Below, in pieces: positions 24,707-33,834 of a DNA stretch of 64,000 bases. The stretch lies in NCBI GenBank assembly GCA_965249045.1, contig OZ252213.1, forward strand, positions 434,001 to 498,000, written 5' to 3'. Position 1 is the stretch's first letter; each line of letters opens with the position of its first letter. This DNA comes from Nemesobacter sp965249045. GTDB lineage: Bacteria; Desulfobacterota_D; UBA1144; Nemesobacterales; Nemesobacteraceae. The translations under genes and the position numbers were made by a program. Below the pieces are notes generated by a model. That model had not been told where the DNA came from. It saw only the letters and a program-made list of their open reading frames with translations, and made no database searches.

Positions 24707-26066
24707 CTTATCCGTACAATCGCTACGACTACGTCGAAGCAGGCCGCACGTTCATTCATGGGCCGATAATACAAACCGCTCTTCAAAACGGAGATTACGA
24801 CATACAGAATCCGTTTTCCGAAGCCGAAGAGCATAAGACCGCAATCAGCGAAAGCAGCGTGCGGAGCAAGCTGAAAAACGAAATCGACTACATTGAGGCG
24901 GGGGTGGCGCTTGACGGCCCGTTGTTTGAGCTTATGGGCAACAATCTTCGCTGGAGCGCCGGCCTGCAGGTCGCCGAAGAAGACGTAAGCAATGCCAGGG
25001 AATATTTCAATCTTCTGGGTGAGCCGGTTGACGTGGAGGATGTGTTAGGGGGAACTTCGCTGTCGTTGATGGCTGATCGCCGACGCTGGTCAGTTTTCGG
25101 TGATATTCTGGTGCCTTCAGGGGATGCGCTGGATATGTCGTTTGCCCTTCGCCACGATGATTTTGACGATGTCGGGGGAGCGTTTTCGCACCGGATAGCG
25201 ACACTTTATCGTGTAATACCCAATCTGGCGCTGCGCGCATCCTGGAGCGAAGGAGCACGGCCGCCCGGCTTTGCGCAACTACATGCACAGGAATTCGCCT
25301 TTTACCCTTTTGTATGCGACGCGGATACGCCGACTCCCGACTGTTCCAGAGATCAGGTACGGGTGGTCACAAGCGGTAATCCAGAGCTGGAACCGGACAA
25401 AGCCGAAAGCTTTGGCGCCGGTGTCTCCGCGGGCTGGGGTCCGTTTTCGGCCGACTTCGTCTGGTTCCGGCTTCGTCTTCACGAAACGCCGAGCATATTG
25501 GACACGCAGTTCGTCATCAGTCTTGAAAGAAGCGGAAGGCTAAACGAGTATCCGGGACTGCGTGTGATACGTCTTGACGGTCGATTAGACGAAATCCACA
25601 ACCCGCTGACCAACAGCGGAGAGGCTGACATGGACGGGTTCACGGCCCGGCTTGGCGGCGACTTGAAAATCGGCCTGGCGAATTTCATGCTCAATGTCAA
25701 CTGGCTTAGGATAACGAATTACGAGAGACGCATAGGGGGGAAGTGCAGCCCGGAGATATTCCGCGCAACCGTATTCATGTTCTGCTCCGCGCCAGCCACA
25801 ACGACTTGGCCGTGCAGTGGAACACGCACGCGGTTACGTCTTTCTGGAACTCCACCAGAACTAAACGCGTCAGAAGGTGGGTAGGGCACGATATTGCGCT
25901 TAACTGGAGAAATGCTTTTGGCTTTAATCAGTTTGAACTCACGGGAGGCGTTCTGAATATCGGCAACGAGGGCCAGTCCCGCCCTGATCTCGATGAGGAT
26001 CACATATTGTATCTGGATTCGATCCTGGGGCGCACACTGTTTCTGACTGCAAAGTTTGAGATCTGA
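24694..26066 (+). pseudogene. TonB-dependent receptor, 5'-truncated and frameshifted
   Basis: The C-terminal half of a TonB-dependent outer-membrane receptor (about 457 aa). Barrel features are alternating strands with aromatic ends, RASWSEGARPPGFAQLHAQEF, SGNPELEPDKAESFGAGV and a final strand ending LFLTAKFEI with the terminal aromatic pattern. The plug and TonB box are absent; the frame opens at 24694 after a stop and reads YNRYDYVEAGRTFIHGP before any ATG. At 25735-25740 the six-G run has lost one G: the barrel continues in the next frame (VQPGDIPRNRIHVLLRASHN). Two independent lesions make this a pseudogene. Confidence 0.8.
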
Positions 26067-26350
26067 TGCGGGCGGTTGCTTTTTCCCGAAAGTGAAACTT
26101 CCTCTGGTGTCCGGATCTGCGGCTACCACAGAGGAGCTATTGACACTTCCTTTCAGCATCTCGTCCGCAAGCAGGCCCTGCATATGGTTCCGCATGTTCG
26201 TTATCCGGCAAGAACAGAGTGGAAATCAAATTTTATGTGAAACTCAATCGGGCGTGAATAAGATGGATTGTTTCTGGATGGAAAAGACCTGACCCTATAC
26301 GAAAACCCTTTCTTTCGGAAAAAACCGCGGTCGTGTATCCTCAAAGGTGC

Positions 26351-26950
26351 GTGAAGATTCTCCTTTACTACGACTATATCTGTCCTTTCTGCTTTATGGC
26401 CACTGAAAGAGTGCTCGGCCTTGCAAAGGAGTTCGACCTCGAAGCGAAGTGGCTGGGAGTGGAAATCCACCCGGAATACCCGGCCGAGGGGAAAAGGCGT
26501 AGAAAAACGGAGAGAACCCTCCGCATCTCGAAGACCCTCGAGAACGTAGCCGCCGAGGCCGGAGTGGAAATAAAGCTCCCCGGATTCGTCACCAACTCGA
26601 GGCTGTGCCTTGAAGGAGCCGAGTTCGCGAAGGAGAAAAACAGGTTCATGGAGTTTCACAAGGCCTGCTACGCGGCTTACTTTCGGGAGGGGAGAAACAT
26701 AGGTCTTCTCGAAACCGTCCTTGAGGCGGGGGAGAAGGCGGGGCTCTGCCCCGAGGAGCTTTCGGACTCTCTTCGGAAAAGGAGTTTTTCCGAAACAATA
26801 GAAAAAAACATGGAAAGCGCCAGGCAAAACGAGGTTTTCGGCGTCCCTACCCTATACCTGGGAGAGTTAAGGATACACGGGATCCAGCCGGTTGAATCAT
26901 ACAGAAAACTTATAGAAAAAGAACTCGGGCGGGAGAGGTCTCTGCACTGA
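26351..26950 (+). CDS. DsbA-family thioredoxin-fold oxidoreductase (FrnE-like)
   Basis: A 199-aa cytoplasmic thioredoxin-fold protein of the DsbA/FrnE/HCCA-isomerase group. The active-site motif is CPFC in LLYYDYICPFCFMATERVLG, and the C-terminal FGVPTLYLGELRIHGIQPVESY has the cis-Pro loop. It lacks a signal peptide, unlike periplasmic DsbA. The GTG at 26351 gives a start directly before the first beta strand; a GTG at 26333 is possible. The role is probably disulfide or glutathione-related chemistry; substrate unknown. Confidence 0.8.
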   Translation: MKILLYYDYICPFCFMATERVLGLAKEFDLEAKWLGVEIHPEYPAEGKRRRKTERTLRISKTLENVAAEAGVEIKLPGFVTNSRLCLEGAEFAKEKNRFMEFHKACYAAYFREGRNIGLLETVLEAGEKAGLCPEELSDSLRKRSFSETIEKNMESARQNEVFGVPTLYLGELRIHGIQPVESYRKLIEKELGRERSLH

Positions 26951-26973
26951 CGGCGGCGGGGGAGTTTCTCTTC

Positions 26974-28787
26974 TCATTTGTCCGGAGGGGCAAGTTTCCC
27001 GGCGCGGCGCAGGTGTCTCTCCGCTTCGTCGTGGCGACCCATTTCCCGCAAGGCCTGTCCCATAAGAAAATGTAATCTGGGCGCCATCGGCAGATCGGGC
27101 TTCAGCGAGAGAGCCTGTTTCATGCTCGAAACGGCCTCTTCATACCGCTTAAGTCCGAAAAGCACATAGCCCATTGCGACATAGGGAAGCGGGTAATCGG
27201 GATCTATCCTGGCCGCGGCGAGATACGCTTCAAGCGCTTCTTTGTAGCGATTTCGCATCCTGAAACTCTCCCCGAGGTTCAAAAAAGCCGGTGCGTAGCG
27301 GGGATTGAGCTCAACGGCCCGGCGCAGAGTCCTCTCTGCTTCTTCGTACCGACCAAGCCCCGATAACGCCGCCCCCAGAACATTATGGGAACTGTAATAA
27401 AGGGGACGCTTTTTTACGGCAGCGCGGGCAGCGGCAAGAGCCTCTTCGGATCCGCCCTCGCTGTGCAGCAGCGCGTAGGCAAGATTAAGGTGGGCAGTAT
27501 GAGCCTGCGGGTTAAGGAAAGTAACATGCCTGAACAAGGTAACCTCATCTTTGTAAACACCTGCCTGATTCCATGTCGCCGCGCCCAGCAGGAAAAGCAG
27601 CGCCAAAGCGGCGCCCTTTGCGGTTTTTCTCAGCACATCCGGCAATTTATACGAACCATATGCGGCGGCTCCGGCAAAAAGCACGATTACGCCGATACCC
27701 GCGAGATACTGGTAGCGGTCGGCGACGAACGAATACCGCATGTAGCCGTAGTCAACGAAGCCGAGCGTTGGTAAGAGAATGACCGCGAAAAACAGGGCGC
27801 AGGCCAAGGGTCCCCGTCCGACCCTTCCCCGCAGGAACCACAGCGCCGCAACCACGGCAACCGCCGCGATGACATACCCCCAGGCCAACGGATCCGCCAC
27901 ATTAACGTCCCAATGCGGATAGATAACCACCAGTCCCATGGGCCATAGAAGCTTGCCCACGTAGAACCAGAGCGCATGCGCAGCGATAAGCACCCTTTCA
28001 GCCGCAGAGAAGCCCAGAGAGAGAGGCTGCACGTTCTGGTAAAACAGCATGTCGCCAACCGCTATGGCAAGTCCCACGAGGAAAAACGGTGCCACCCGAA
28101 GCAGGTCCGCCCGGGTGAGGCGACCCTCTTTCCACCACTGCAGGATCAGCAAGGTCGCGGGGAAGAGAACCACGACCGACTTGCAGAGCATGGCGGCCGC
28201 GAACAGCAAAAGCGCCGCCGCCCAGGCGACTCAATGAAGCGAAGCCAGATCGCAAGTGAGGCGAGACAGAACAGGGTTGCCAGCATGTCCTTTCTCGCCA
28301 TTATCCACGCGACGGATTCTGCGTGTAGCGGATGTACGGCGAACACAGCCGCCCCGAACCACGCGCCGGGAACCGCCAGGCGCACAAGCAGACGCCAAAG
28401 CAGAACGGTGTTTGCAAAGTGAATCAGAATATTGACTATGTGATAGCCAGCGGGGGAAAAACCCCAGAGCTTGTGCTCAATCCAGAAGGTTGTATAAAGA
28501 AGCGGCCAGTAATGCCCTTCCTTCCGTGTGCCTCCCTCAAGATAGGCGTTTACGGGATCAAACCAGAGTTCCCAGATTCCTCCCCATGTCGAAACGGCGC
28601 GGAGTTCTCTCATTATGGAATCGTCCCAGACGAATCCCGCCAGGGCAGCAGGAAAGTAAACGACGGCTATAAGCACGCCGAGGACCAGAAAGGAGAAAGC
28701 GTCCCGCCGCGAGACCCCAAGACCCGGAACCGCTGTCCTTGGCTGTGAAGCCTGGTCTTGGGCCTTTTTTTTCTTTCCAGTCGTCAT
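26974..28787 (-). pseudogene. TPR-containing polytopic membrane protein (TMTC/PMT-like), split by a frameshift
   Basis: The N-terminal part (28787 to about 28230) reads as a membrane glycosyltransferase-like protein with WDDSIMRE, EGHYWPLLYTTFWIEHKLWG, FHLANTVLLW-type helices and HPLHAESVAWIMARKDMLATLF. The family sequence then continues in another frame from about 28225 (AAALLLFAAAMLCKSVVVLF) through more helices to three or four C-terminal TPR repeats (RYEEAERTLRRAVELNPRYAPAFLNLGESF). A single-base loss near 28227-28235 explains it. Such proteins are linked to protein O-mannosylation. It starts 10 nt after the stop of a separate dolichol-phosphate mannose synthase-like gene lying downstream on the same strand, so the two are probably partners. 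Confidence 0.75.
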
Positions 28788-28797
28788 TAACCCGCCT

Positions 28798-29919
28798 TCA
28801 TTCCCCGCGGTCCCTCTCGCGAAACGTCCAGCGGGAGTTCAGATAATAGTTAAGCAAAGCCCCGGGAACAATCCCGCACGCCTGAAGCAACACGGGGAAG
28901 ACCCGGGGAAACAGCATCGAGAGAGCGACAAAGATCGAGTAGCTGAGCAAAAGCGTCACAAAGGAAACCAGGGCGAACTTAACCCCCCTTACGGACTCGC
29001 GGCCGACCATGGCGCGATCGCCGAAAGTCCAGTAGTTATTCATCAGGAAGTTCAAAAAAATGGAAATCATTATGGCTGCGGGCGACGCGACAAACTTGTG
29101 AATGCCAAGCTTCAGCATCAGGTAAAAGAAACCGAGATTGATGACCACTCCGCAAAGACCCGTTACGCAGAACTTAATGAAGGTAAGGTGGTCGCTCAGG
29201 CGAAGCCACAGGACGCTGAGGAAAAACTCAAGCATGGTTGCCATGCCGAGCTTTGTTTCTCCGCGCTCGCGGTCGCGGAAATGGATCGGCTCCTCGACCA
29301 CCTGTGCCCCGCAGCGGATCAGCCGGTGCAAAAGCTCAACCTGGAACACGTAGCCCCGCGCTCGCATATTCCCCAGTTTTGCCGCCCTGAGCTTCTCCGT
29401 CCTTATGGCTTTAAACCCCGCGGTGCAATCGGAAACCCCCCTCAAGTCGCCAATCCATCTGGCCAGCCGGTTTCCCCACCGCGAGAGCAGCCGCCGCCTG
29501 AGGTGCCACCGCTCATCAAGAGAACCGCCCGCAACGTAGCGACTGCCGATAGCCACATCCGCCCCTTCCGCAATGCGCTCAAGAAGTCTTCCCGCATCGG
29601 CGGGGTCATGCGAGAAATCGGCGTCCATCTGCACCACAACTTCAGCGCCGAGGGCATCCATCGCATGGGTGATACCGCGCACGTAAGCGTCCCCAAGGCC
29701 ACGCCGCTTTCCCTCAAGCAGGTGCACCCGTCCGTCCTCCCCGGCGGCAAACTCCCGGACCAGGCGCGCCGTGCCGTCTGGGCTTTCGTCGTCAACAACG
29801 AGAAACGCCGTGTCTGCGTCCCCGTAGAGCTGCGTTAGGCGCGAGAGCAGCGAAGTGATGTTAAGCGCCTCGTTGTACGTGGGGATAACGAAGCACGTTT
29901 TTGCCTTGTGTGGATTCAA
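28798..29919 (-). CDS. Dolichyl-phosphate mannose synthase-like GT2 fused to GtrA domain
   Basis: A 373-aa protein with an N-terminal GT2 glycosyltransferase domain (FVIPTYNEALNI, VVDDESPDGTA, VVQMDADFSHDP with the DxD, IGSRYVAGGS, CTAGFKAIR) and a C-terminal GtrA-like membrane domain with four helices (FIKFCVTGLCGVVINLGFFYLML ... FLNFLMNNYWTFGDR ... YYLNSRWTF). It should load mannose or another sugar on a polyprenyl phosphate. A TTG at 29919 starts the frame. It lies next to the TMTC/PMT-like gene on the same strand, supporting a protein or cell-surface glycosylation pair. Confidence 0.87.
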   Translation of the reverse strand: MNPHKAKTCFVIPTYNEALNITSLLSRLTQLYGDADTAFLVVDDESPDGTARLVREFAAGEDGRVHLLEGKRRGLGDAYVRGITHAMDALGAEVVVQMDADFSHDPADAGRLLERIAEGADVAIGSRYVAGGSLDERWHLRRRLLSRWGNRLARWIGDLRGVSDCTAGFKAIRTEKLRAAKLGNMRARGYVFQVELLHRLIRCGAQVVEEPIHFRDRERGETKLGMATMLEFFLSVLWLRLSDHLTFIKFCVTGLCGVVINLGFFYLMLKLGIHKFVASPAAIMISIFLNFLMNNYWTFGDRAMVGRESVRGVKFALVSFVTLLLSYSIFVALSMLFPRVFPVLLQACGIVPGALLNYYLNSRWTFRERDRGE

Positions 29920-30033
29920 TCAGAAGCCCTCCGCAGCGCAGAAGCGGATAGAAAGACAAAATGAACCGAGCATGTTTTTCCCGTCTAGTGTCAGCACTCT
30001 GCGCAATTATTTTACCGAACCCGGGAAAAGGAG

Positions 30034-31260
30034 CTATTTTTCTAGCCGCAGGCGGACTTCGCTGATCATCCTCGCGGTCGAGGAAACCACGGTGAAAGTT
30101 TTTCTCCCGAAAACTATCACGGTTCCCGGGGCGGGAATCGACCCGTACCTGTAAAGAAGAAATCCTCCGAGCGTCTCGTAATCCTCGCCTTCGGGAATGG
30201 CGAGCCCGAGTCCGTCGTTAAGCCGCCCTATCTCGACCGTGGGATCTATTAAGTACTGTCCGCCGCCGAGTTTTCTCCACGGGGTCTGCCCCGTGTCGTA
30301 CTCATCCTCTATTTCCCCCACCACCTCCTCAATTATGTCCTCAAGGGTGATGATTCCGACCGATCCCCCGTACTCATCGACCACGACGGCCATTCCCGCG
30401 CGTCCCCCTTTCATCTCGTCCATAAGCTCGTTTACAAGCTTTGACTCCGGAACGTAGAAGGGAGGAAGGGCGTACCGTTCCACGCTCTGGTCAAGGTCCT
30501 GCTCGCCGAGAACGTAAAACGAGTTGAGTATGCCGGTTATGTTGTCGACCCGGTCGCTGAAAATCGGGATTCTCGAATGGCTTTTTTCCGCTATAAGACT
30601 CTTTACATCCCGAAGCGTGGACTTTCTCTCAAGCGCGTCCACCCTCACGAGAGGAATCATTATTTCTCCGACGGTGGTCTCGGAGTACCCGAAGATTCTG
30701 CGAAGAACCCTTCTTTTGTAATCAGCACTCGGCTTGTTCTCGTCCTCCTCCATCACGTCCTCAAGTTCCTCGCGGGTTATGGAACTCATCTTTTTGCCGG
30801 GGCGCCTCAATATCCCCCGGGTAAAGAAGTTGACGAAGAAAAGCACAGGGGAAAGAAGCTTGGAGAAGACCCAGAGCGGATAGATAATCCAGAGCACTAT
30901 TGAGTTTCGCCTGCTCTCGAAAACCGCCTTCGGAACCACCTGGCCGAAAATAATGATGAGCGGGGAGAGCATGGCCACCGTGTAGATGCCGCTTCGCTGC
31001 CCGAAGATATCCTCTAAATAAAAGGTGAGCACCAGGGTGTTTATTATGAGCGAAAGGTTGACCCCTATAAGCGTGGTGCCTATGAAGCTTTCGATCTTCG
31101 AGTGTGCATCAAGAACGAGCCCCGCGGCGGCGGAACCGTCCTCGGCAAGGGACCTCATCTTTATCTTGTCGCAGGAGATAAGGGCTATCTCCGAACCGGC
31201 GAAAAAGGCCTGCAGAACCAAAAACAGAAAAATCAGGAGAATCACAAGTTCAATGGACAT
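30034..31260 (-). CDS. CorC/HlyC (CNNM-type) transporter-like protein, copy 2
   Basis: A 408-aa membrane protein. It has a DUF21/CNNM domain with four hydrophobic segments (MSIELVILLIFLFLVLQAFFAGSEIALIS, GTTLIGVNLSLIINTLV), a CBS pair (GEIMIPLVRVDALER, RIPIFSDRVDNITGILN, VVVDEYGGSVGIITLEDIIEEVVGEIEDEYD) and a C-terminal CorC_HlyC domain. These proteins are proposed Mg2+/Co2+ exporters or sensors. The ATG at 31260 overlaps the end of the upstream paralogue by 11 nt, so the pair is translationally coupled. Confidence 0.88.
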   Translation of the reverse strand: MSIELVILLIFLFLVLQAFFAGSEIALISCDKIKMRSLAEDGSAAAGLVLDAHSKIESFIGTTLIGVNLSLIINTLVLTFYLEDIFGQRSGIYTVAMLSPLIIIFGQVVPKAVFESRRNSIVLWIIYPLWVFSKLLSPVLFFVNFFTRGILRRPGKKMSSITREELEDVMEEDENKPSADYKRRVLRRIFGYSETTVGEIMIPLVRVDALERKSTLRDVKSLIAEKSHSRIPIFSDRVDNITGILNSFYVLGEQDLDQSVERYALPPFYVPESKLVNELMDEMKGGRAGMAVVVDEYGGSVGIITLEDIIEEVVGEIEDEYDTGQTPWRKLGGGQYLIDPTVEIGRLNDGLGLAIPEGEDYETLGGFLLYRYGSIPAPGTVIVFGRKTFTVVSSTARMISEVRLRLEK

Positions 31261-32590
31261 CGCCACTGGCCTCCCTCCGAACGTCAACTCTTATCTTGGA
31301 AATCCTTTTCCCCTCCTTGCCCTCCACCGTGAAAACCAGTCCGCCGAAATCTATTTTCTCCCCTTCGGCCGGCAGCCTCCCGAAAAGATCGAATACGAAA
31401 CCGCCCATCGTTTCGTTTTCCATTCGAAGCGGAATCGCGGCCCCTTCCAGTATTTCTCCCAGGTTCTCAAGCCCCGCCGTGCGGGCAACCGAAAAAAGAT
31501 AGTCGCCGTTGAACTCCTCTATTCTCATTCCCCCGGGAATAGTAATAGCTCCCCCGCGGACCGCGGGAGCGGCCTTCTTGAGCACCGACCTCTCATCCTC
31601 TATGTCTCCGAAAAGTTCCTCCAGTATGTCCTCCATGGTTAGGAGCCCGTCGAATCTTCCGTACTCGTCAACCACTATCGCTATGTGGATTCTTCGCATC
31701 TGGAATTCGCGCAAAAGCGCCCCCGCGGGCTTGGAGCGGGGAATGAAATAGGGCTTTCTGAGACACTCGCTTACCGCGGCGGCGGAGTTCTGCTCGGTAA
31801 AATTCCACTTCAAAAGATCCTTGCCGTAGAGAACGCCGGCTATGTTGTCCCTCTCCTCCTCGTAAACCGGTATCCGGGAGTGGCCCATCTGGCGGACCTT
31901 CCCGACGGCCGCTTTGACTTCAATGTCGTGGGGAAGCGTGAAGCAGTCTATGGCGGGAGTCATTATCTTGTGGGCAGGCAGGTCCTCAAGCTTGAAAAAA
32001 CCGTCCGCGAGATATTTTTCCACCTCGTTAAGCACTCCCTCGTCCCTCCCCATTCCCACGAGAATTTCAAGCTCGTCCGAGGAGATGTTGTTTCCTTCCG
32101 CGCGGTGGCCCAGGTCCGCCCCGAAGGCCCTTATAAAAAAACCGGAGATAAACATGATCCCCCACCTAAGCGGGGTCACCGCAACGTGGAAGAAATAAAG
32201 GGGAAGCGCGACTGCCTTCGAGATGGTTCTCGGAAACTTCACCCCAGCGGTTTTGGGGACGATCTCACCGAACACAAGAAGCGTCGGAGACGCTATGGCC
32301 AGAGAGATAAGAACGACTGTCTGCTCAGGAGTGTCCTGAAGATATTTTCTCGCCGTAAGAGCTATGACGCTCGAGTAGGCTATGTTGAAGATCTCGTCCG
32401 CCAAAAGAACCGTAGTTATAAGCTTGTGGGAATTGGACAGAAGCTTTCCTATGGCCGCAGAAACATTGCCCCGCTGCTTAGATATGCTCTCTCTCTGTGG
32501 ACGGCTAAGGGAAAAAAGCGCCCCCTCGCTGAAGCAGAAAAACGCAGAGCAGGAAAGAAAAAAAAGAATCAGAATTAAATTTTCGCCCAA
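31250..32590 (-). CDS. CorC/HlyC (CNNM-type) transporter-like protein, copy 1
   Basis: A 446-aa paralogue of the following gene with the same layout: DUF21/CNNM membrane domain (MGENLILILFFLSCSAFFCFSEGALFSLS, FGEIVPKTAGVKFP), CBS pair (KIMTPAIDCFTLPHD, SRIPVYEEERDNIAGVLYG, VVDEYGRFDGLLTMEDILEELFGDIEDE) and CorC_HlyC tail. The two copies may form a heteromeric complex. It starts at a TTG 24 nt after thiL, so thiL and both copies are likely one operon. Confidence 0.87.
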   Translation of the reverse strand: MGENLILILFFLSCSAFFCFSEGALFSLSRPQRESISKQRGNVSAAIGKLLSNSHKLITTVLLADEIFNIAYSSVIALTARKYLQDTPEQTVVLISLAIASPTLLVFGEIVPKTAGVKFPRTISKAVALPLYFFHVAVTPLRWGIMFISGFFIRAFGADLGHRAEGNNISSDELEILVGMGRDEGVLNEVEKYLADGFFKLEDLPAHKIMTPAIDCFTLPHDIEVKAAVGKVRQMGHSRIPVYEEERDNIAGVLYGKDLLKWNFTEQNSAAAVSECLRKPYFIPRSKPAGALLREFQMRRIHIAIVVDEYGRFDGLLTMEDILEELFGDIEDERSVLKKAAPAVRGGAITIPGGMRIEEFNGDYLFSVARTAGLENLGEILEGAAIPLRMENETMGGFVFDLFGRLPAEGEKIDFGGLVFTVEGKEGKRISKIRVDVRREASGDVH

Positions 32591-32614
32591 AAAAATCTTA
32601 CCCCCGTGGAGAAG

Positions 32615-33592
32615 TCAGCAGAAATGCTCAAACCCCCCGGCATCGTAAAAAACTTCCTCTCCCCCCTCGTCAAGAAACTTTACTTTCCGACCTCCGGTGA
32701 CCGACCCGATTTTCGAGATCGCGACCCCGCAAAGACGGGAAACCTCCTCTATCGCGGCATGGTTCTCCGCGGGAGAGGTGAAAAGAAGCTCGTAATCCTC
32801 TCCCCCTGAAACCGCAAGGCGGTAGACATCCTCGGAAAATCTGCGGGAGAGGGAAAGAAAACCGGGGGAAAGCGGAAGATCCCCGAGGCTGACTTCGCCA
32901 CCCAGTCCGTGCTCCGAGGTGAGCTTCTCAAGATCGCTTAGGAGCCCGTCGCTCACGTCTATCATCGACGAGGCAATCCCGCGCTCTGCGACCATCCTGC
33001 CTACGGCGAGCCGCGGCGTCGGCTCAATATGTCTTAAAACCAAATCCTCGCATCCATCAATCCCAGGGTCGCTTGACAGTATCCTGAGGCCGAGGGCGGA
33101 ATCCCCCAAGGTTCCGGTCACATATATGTCATCTCCCTGCGTTGCGCCCGAGCGGCGGATGATGCTGTCCCTTGAGACCTCTCCAAGTGCCGTCATGCTT
33201 ATAAAAACGGTCTGCGATTCCGAGAGGTTTCCCCCGACCAGACAGACCTCGAACTCCCGGCAGCCATCTCCCACTCCCTGCGAGAGACCCTCGATTAACC
33301 CCATTGCGTCCGCGCTCCGACAGCCAAGGGAACAGAGCAGGTACCTCGGCACCGCTCCCATCGCCCCGATGTCGCTTACGGCGACGCAGACCGCCTTTTT
33401 ACCGAGCTGCCTTGGGGTCTGTGTTTGAAGACGGAAGTGAACACCTTCAACCAGAGTGTCGGTTGAAGCGACAAGGCAGGAGTTGTCTCTGAGTTCTAAA
33501 ACAGCGGAATCGTCCCCTATCCCCATCAAAACTTCTTTCTTAGTAACCTTGAACCTTTCGGCTAAGAATCTCAAGGCTTCTGTTTCGCCCAT
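32615..33592 (-). CDS. thiL: Thiamine-monophosphate kinase ThiL
   Basis: ThiL phosphorylates thiamine monophosphate to the active diphosphate. The 325-aa protein belongs to the PurM/AIR-synthase fold: GIGDDSAVLEL, the substrate loop STDTLVEGVHF, KAVCVAVSDIGAMGAVPRYLLCSLG, VGGNLSES, IDVSDGLLSDL and SGGEDYELLFT are all present. It is the first minus-strand gene left of dnaA and leads a probable operon with the two CorC/HlyC genes. Confidence 0.93.
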   Translation of the reverse strand: MGETEALRFLAERFKVTKKEVLMGIGDDSAVLELRDNSCLVASTDTLVEGVHFRLQTQTPRQLGKKAVCVAVSDIGAMGAVPRYLLCSLGCRSADAMGLIEGLSQGVGDGCREFEVCLVGGNLSESQTVFISMTALGEVSRDSIIRRSGATQGDDIYVTGTLGDSALGLRILSSDPGIDGCEDLVLRHIEPTPRLAVGRMVAERGIASSMIDVSDGLLSDLEKLTSEHGLGGEVSLGDLPLSPGFLSLSRRFSEDVYRLAVSGGEDYELLFTSPAENHAAIEEVSRLCGVAISKIGSVTGGRKVKFLDEGGEEVFYDAGGFEHFC

Positions 33593-33719
33593 TTGCGGTT
33601 AGAAATTGTATTGTAAACGCGGTTGAGTGTCAATTGAGCCGGGGCGCCTGAAAAATTTCTTTCTTCCCTAGCCACGGTCGCAAAAACCGGTTTTCGGCCA
33701 GGGGAAAAACCGGTTTTTC

Positions 33720-33748
33720 TTGACACGAAAAGCCGATGTAATTAGAAT
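33720..33748 (+). promoter_or_regulatory. Predicted dnaA promoter
   Basis: TTGACA (33720-33725), 17-bp spacer, TAGAAT (33743-33748), one mismatch to the -10 consensus. Transcription would start about 80 nt before dnaA. Just upstream, AAAAACCGGTTTT occurs twice, both copies palindromic, a possible hairpin or operator. Confidence 0.65.
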
Positions 33749-33834
33749 TAATTTCACTTTCCGAAGGGTGGGTTGGACTTTTTTCTGAAGTACCTGATTT
33801 TTAGGCAGTTTTTTGCTTTTCAGGAGAAGCACTG

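Noticed and set aside
25719..26195. 158-aa minus-strand open frame
   Set aside because: Antisense to the TonB receptor barrel, which has clear family sequence on the plus strand.
33680..33719. Repeated AAAAACCGGTTTT as a Rho-independent terminator before dnaA
   Set aside because: The stems are short and AT-rich and no gene on the plus strand precedes them; listed only as a possible operator or hairpin.
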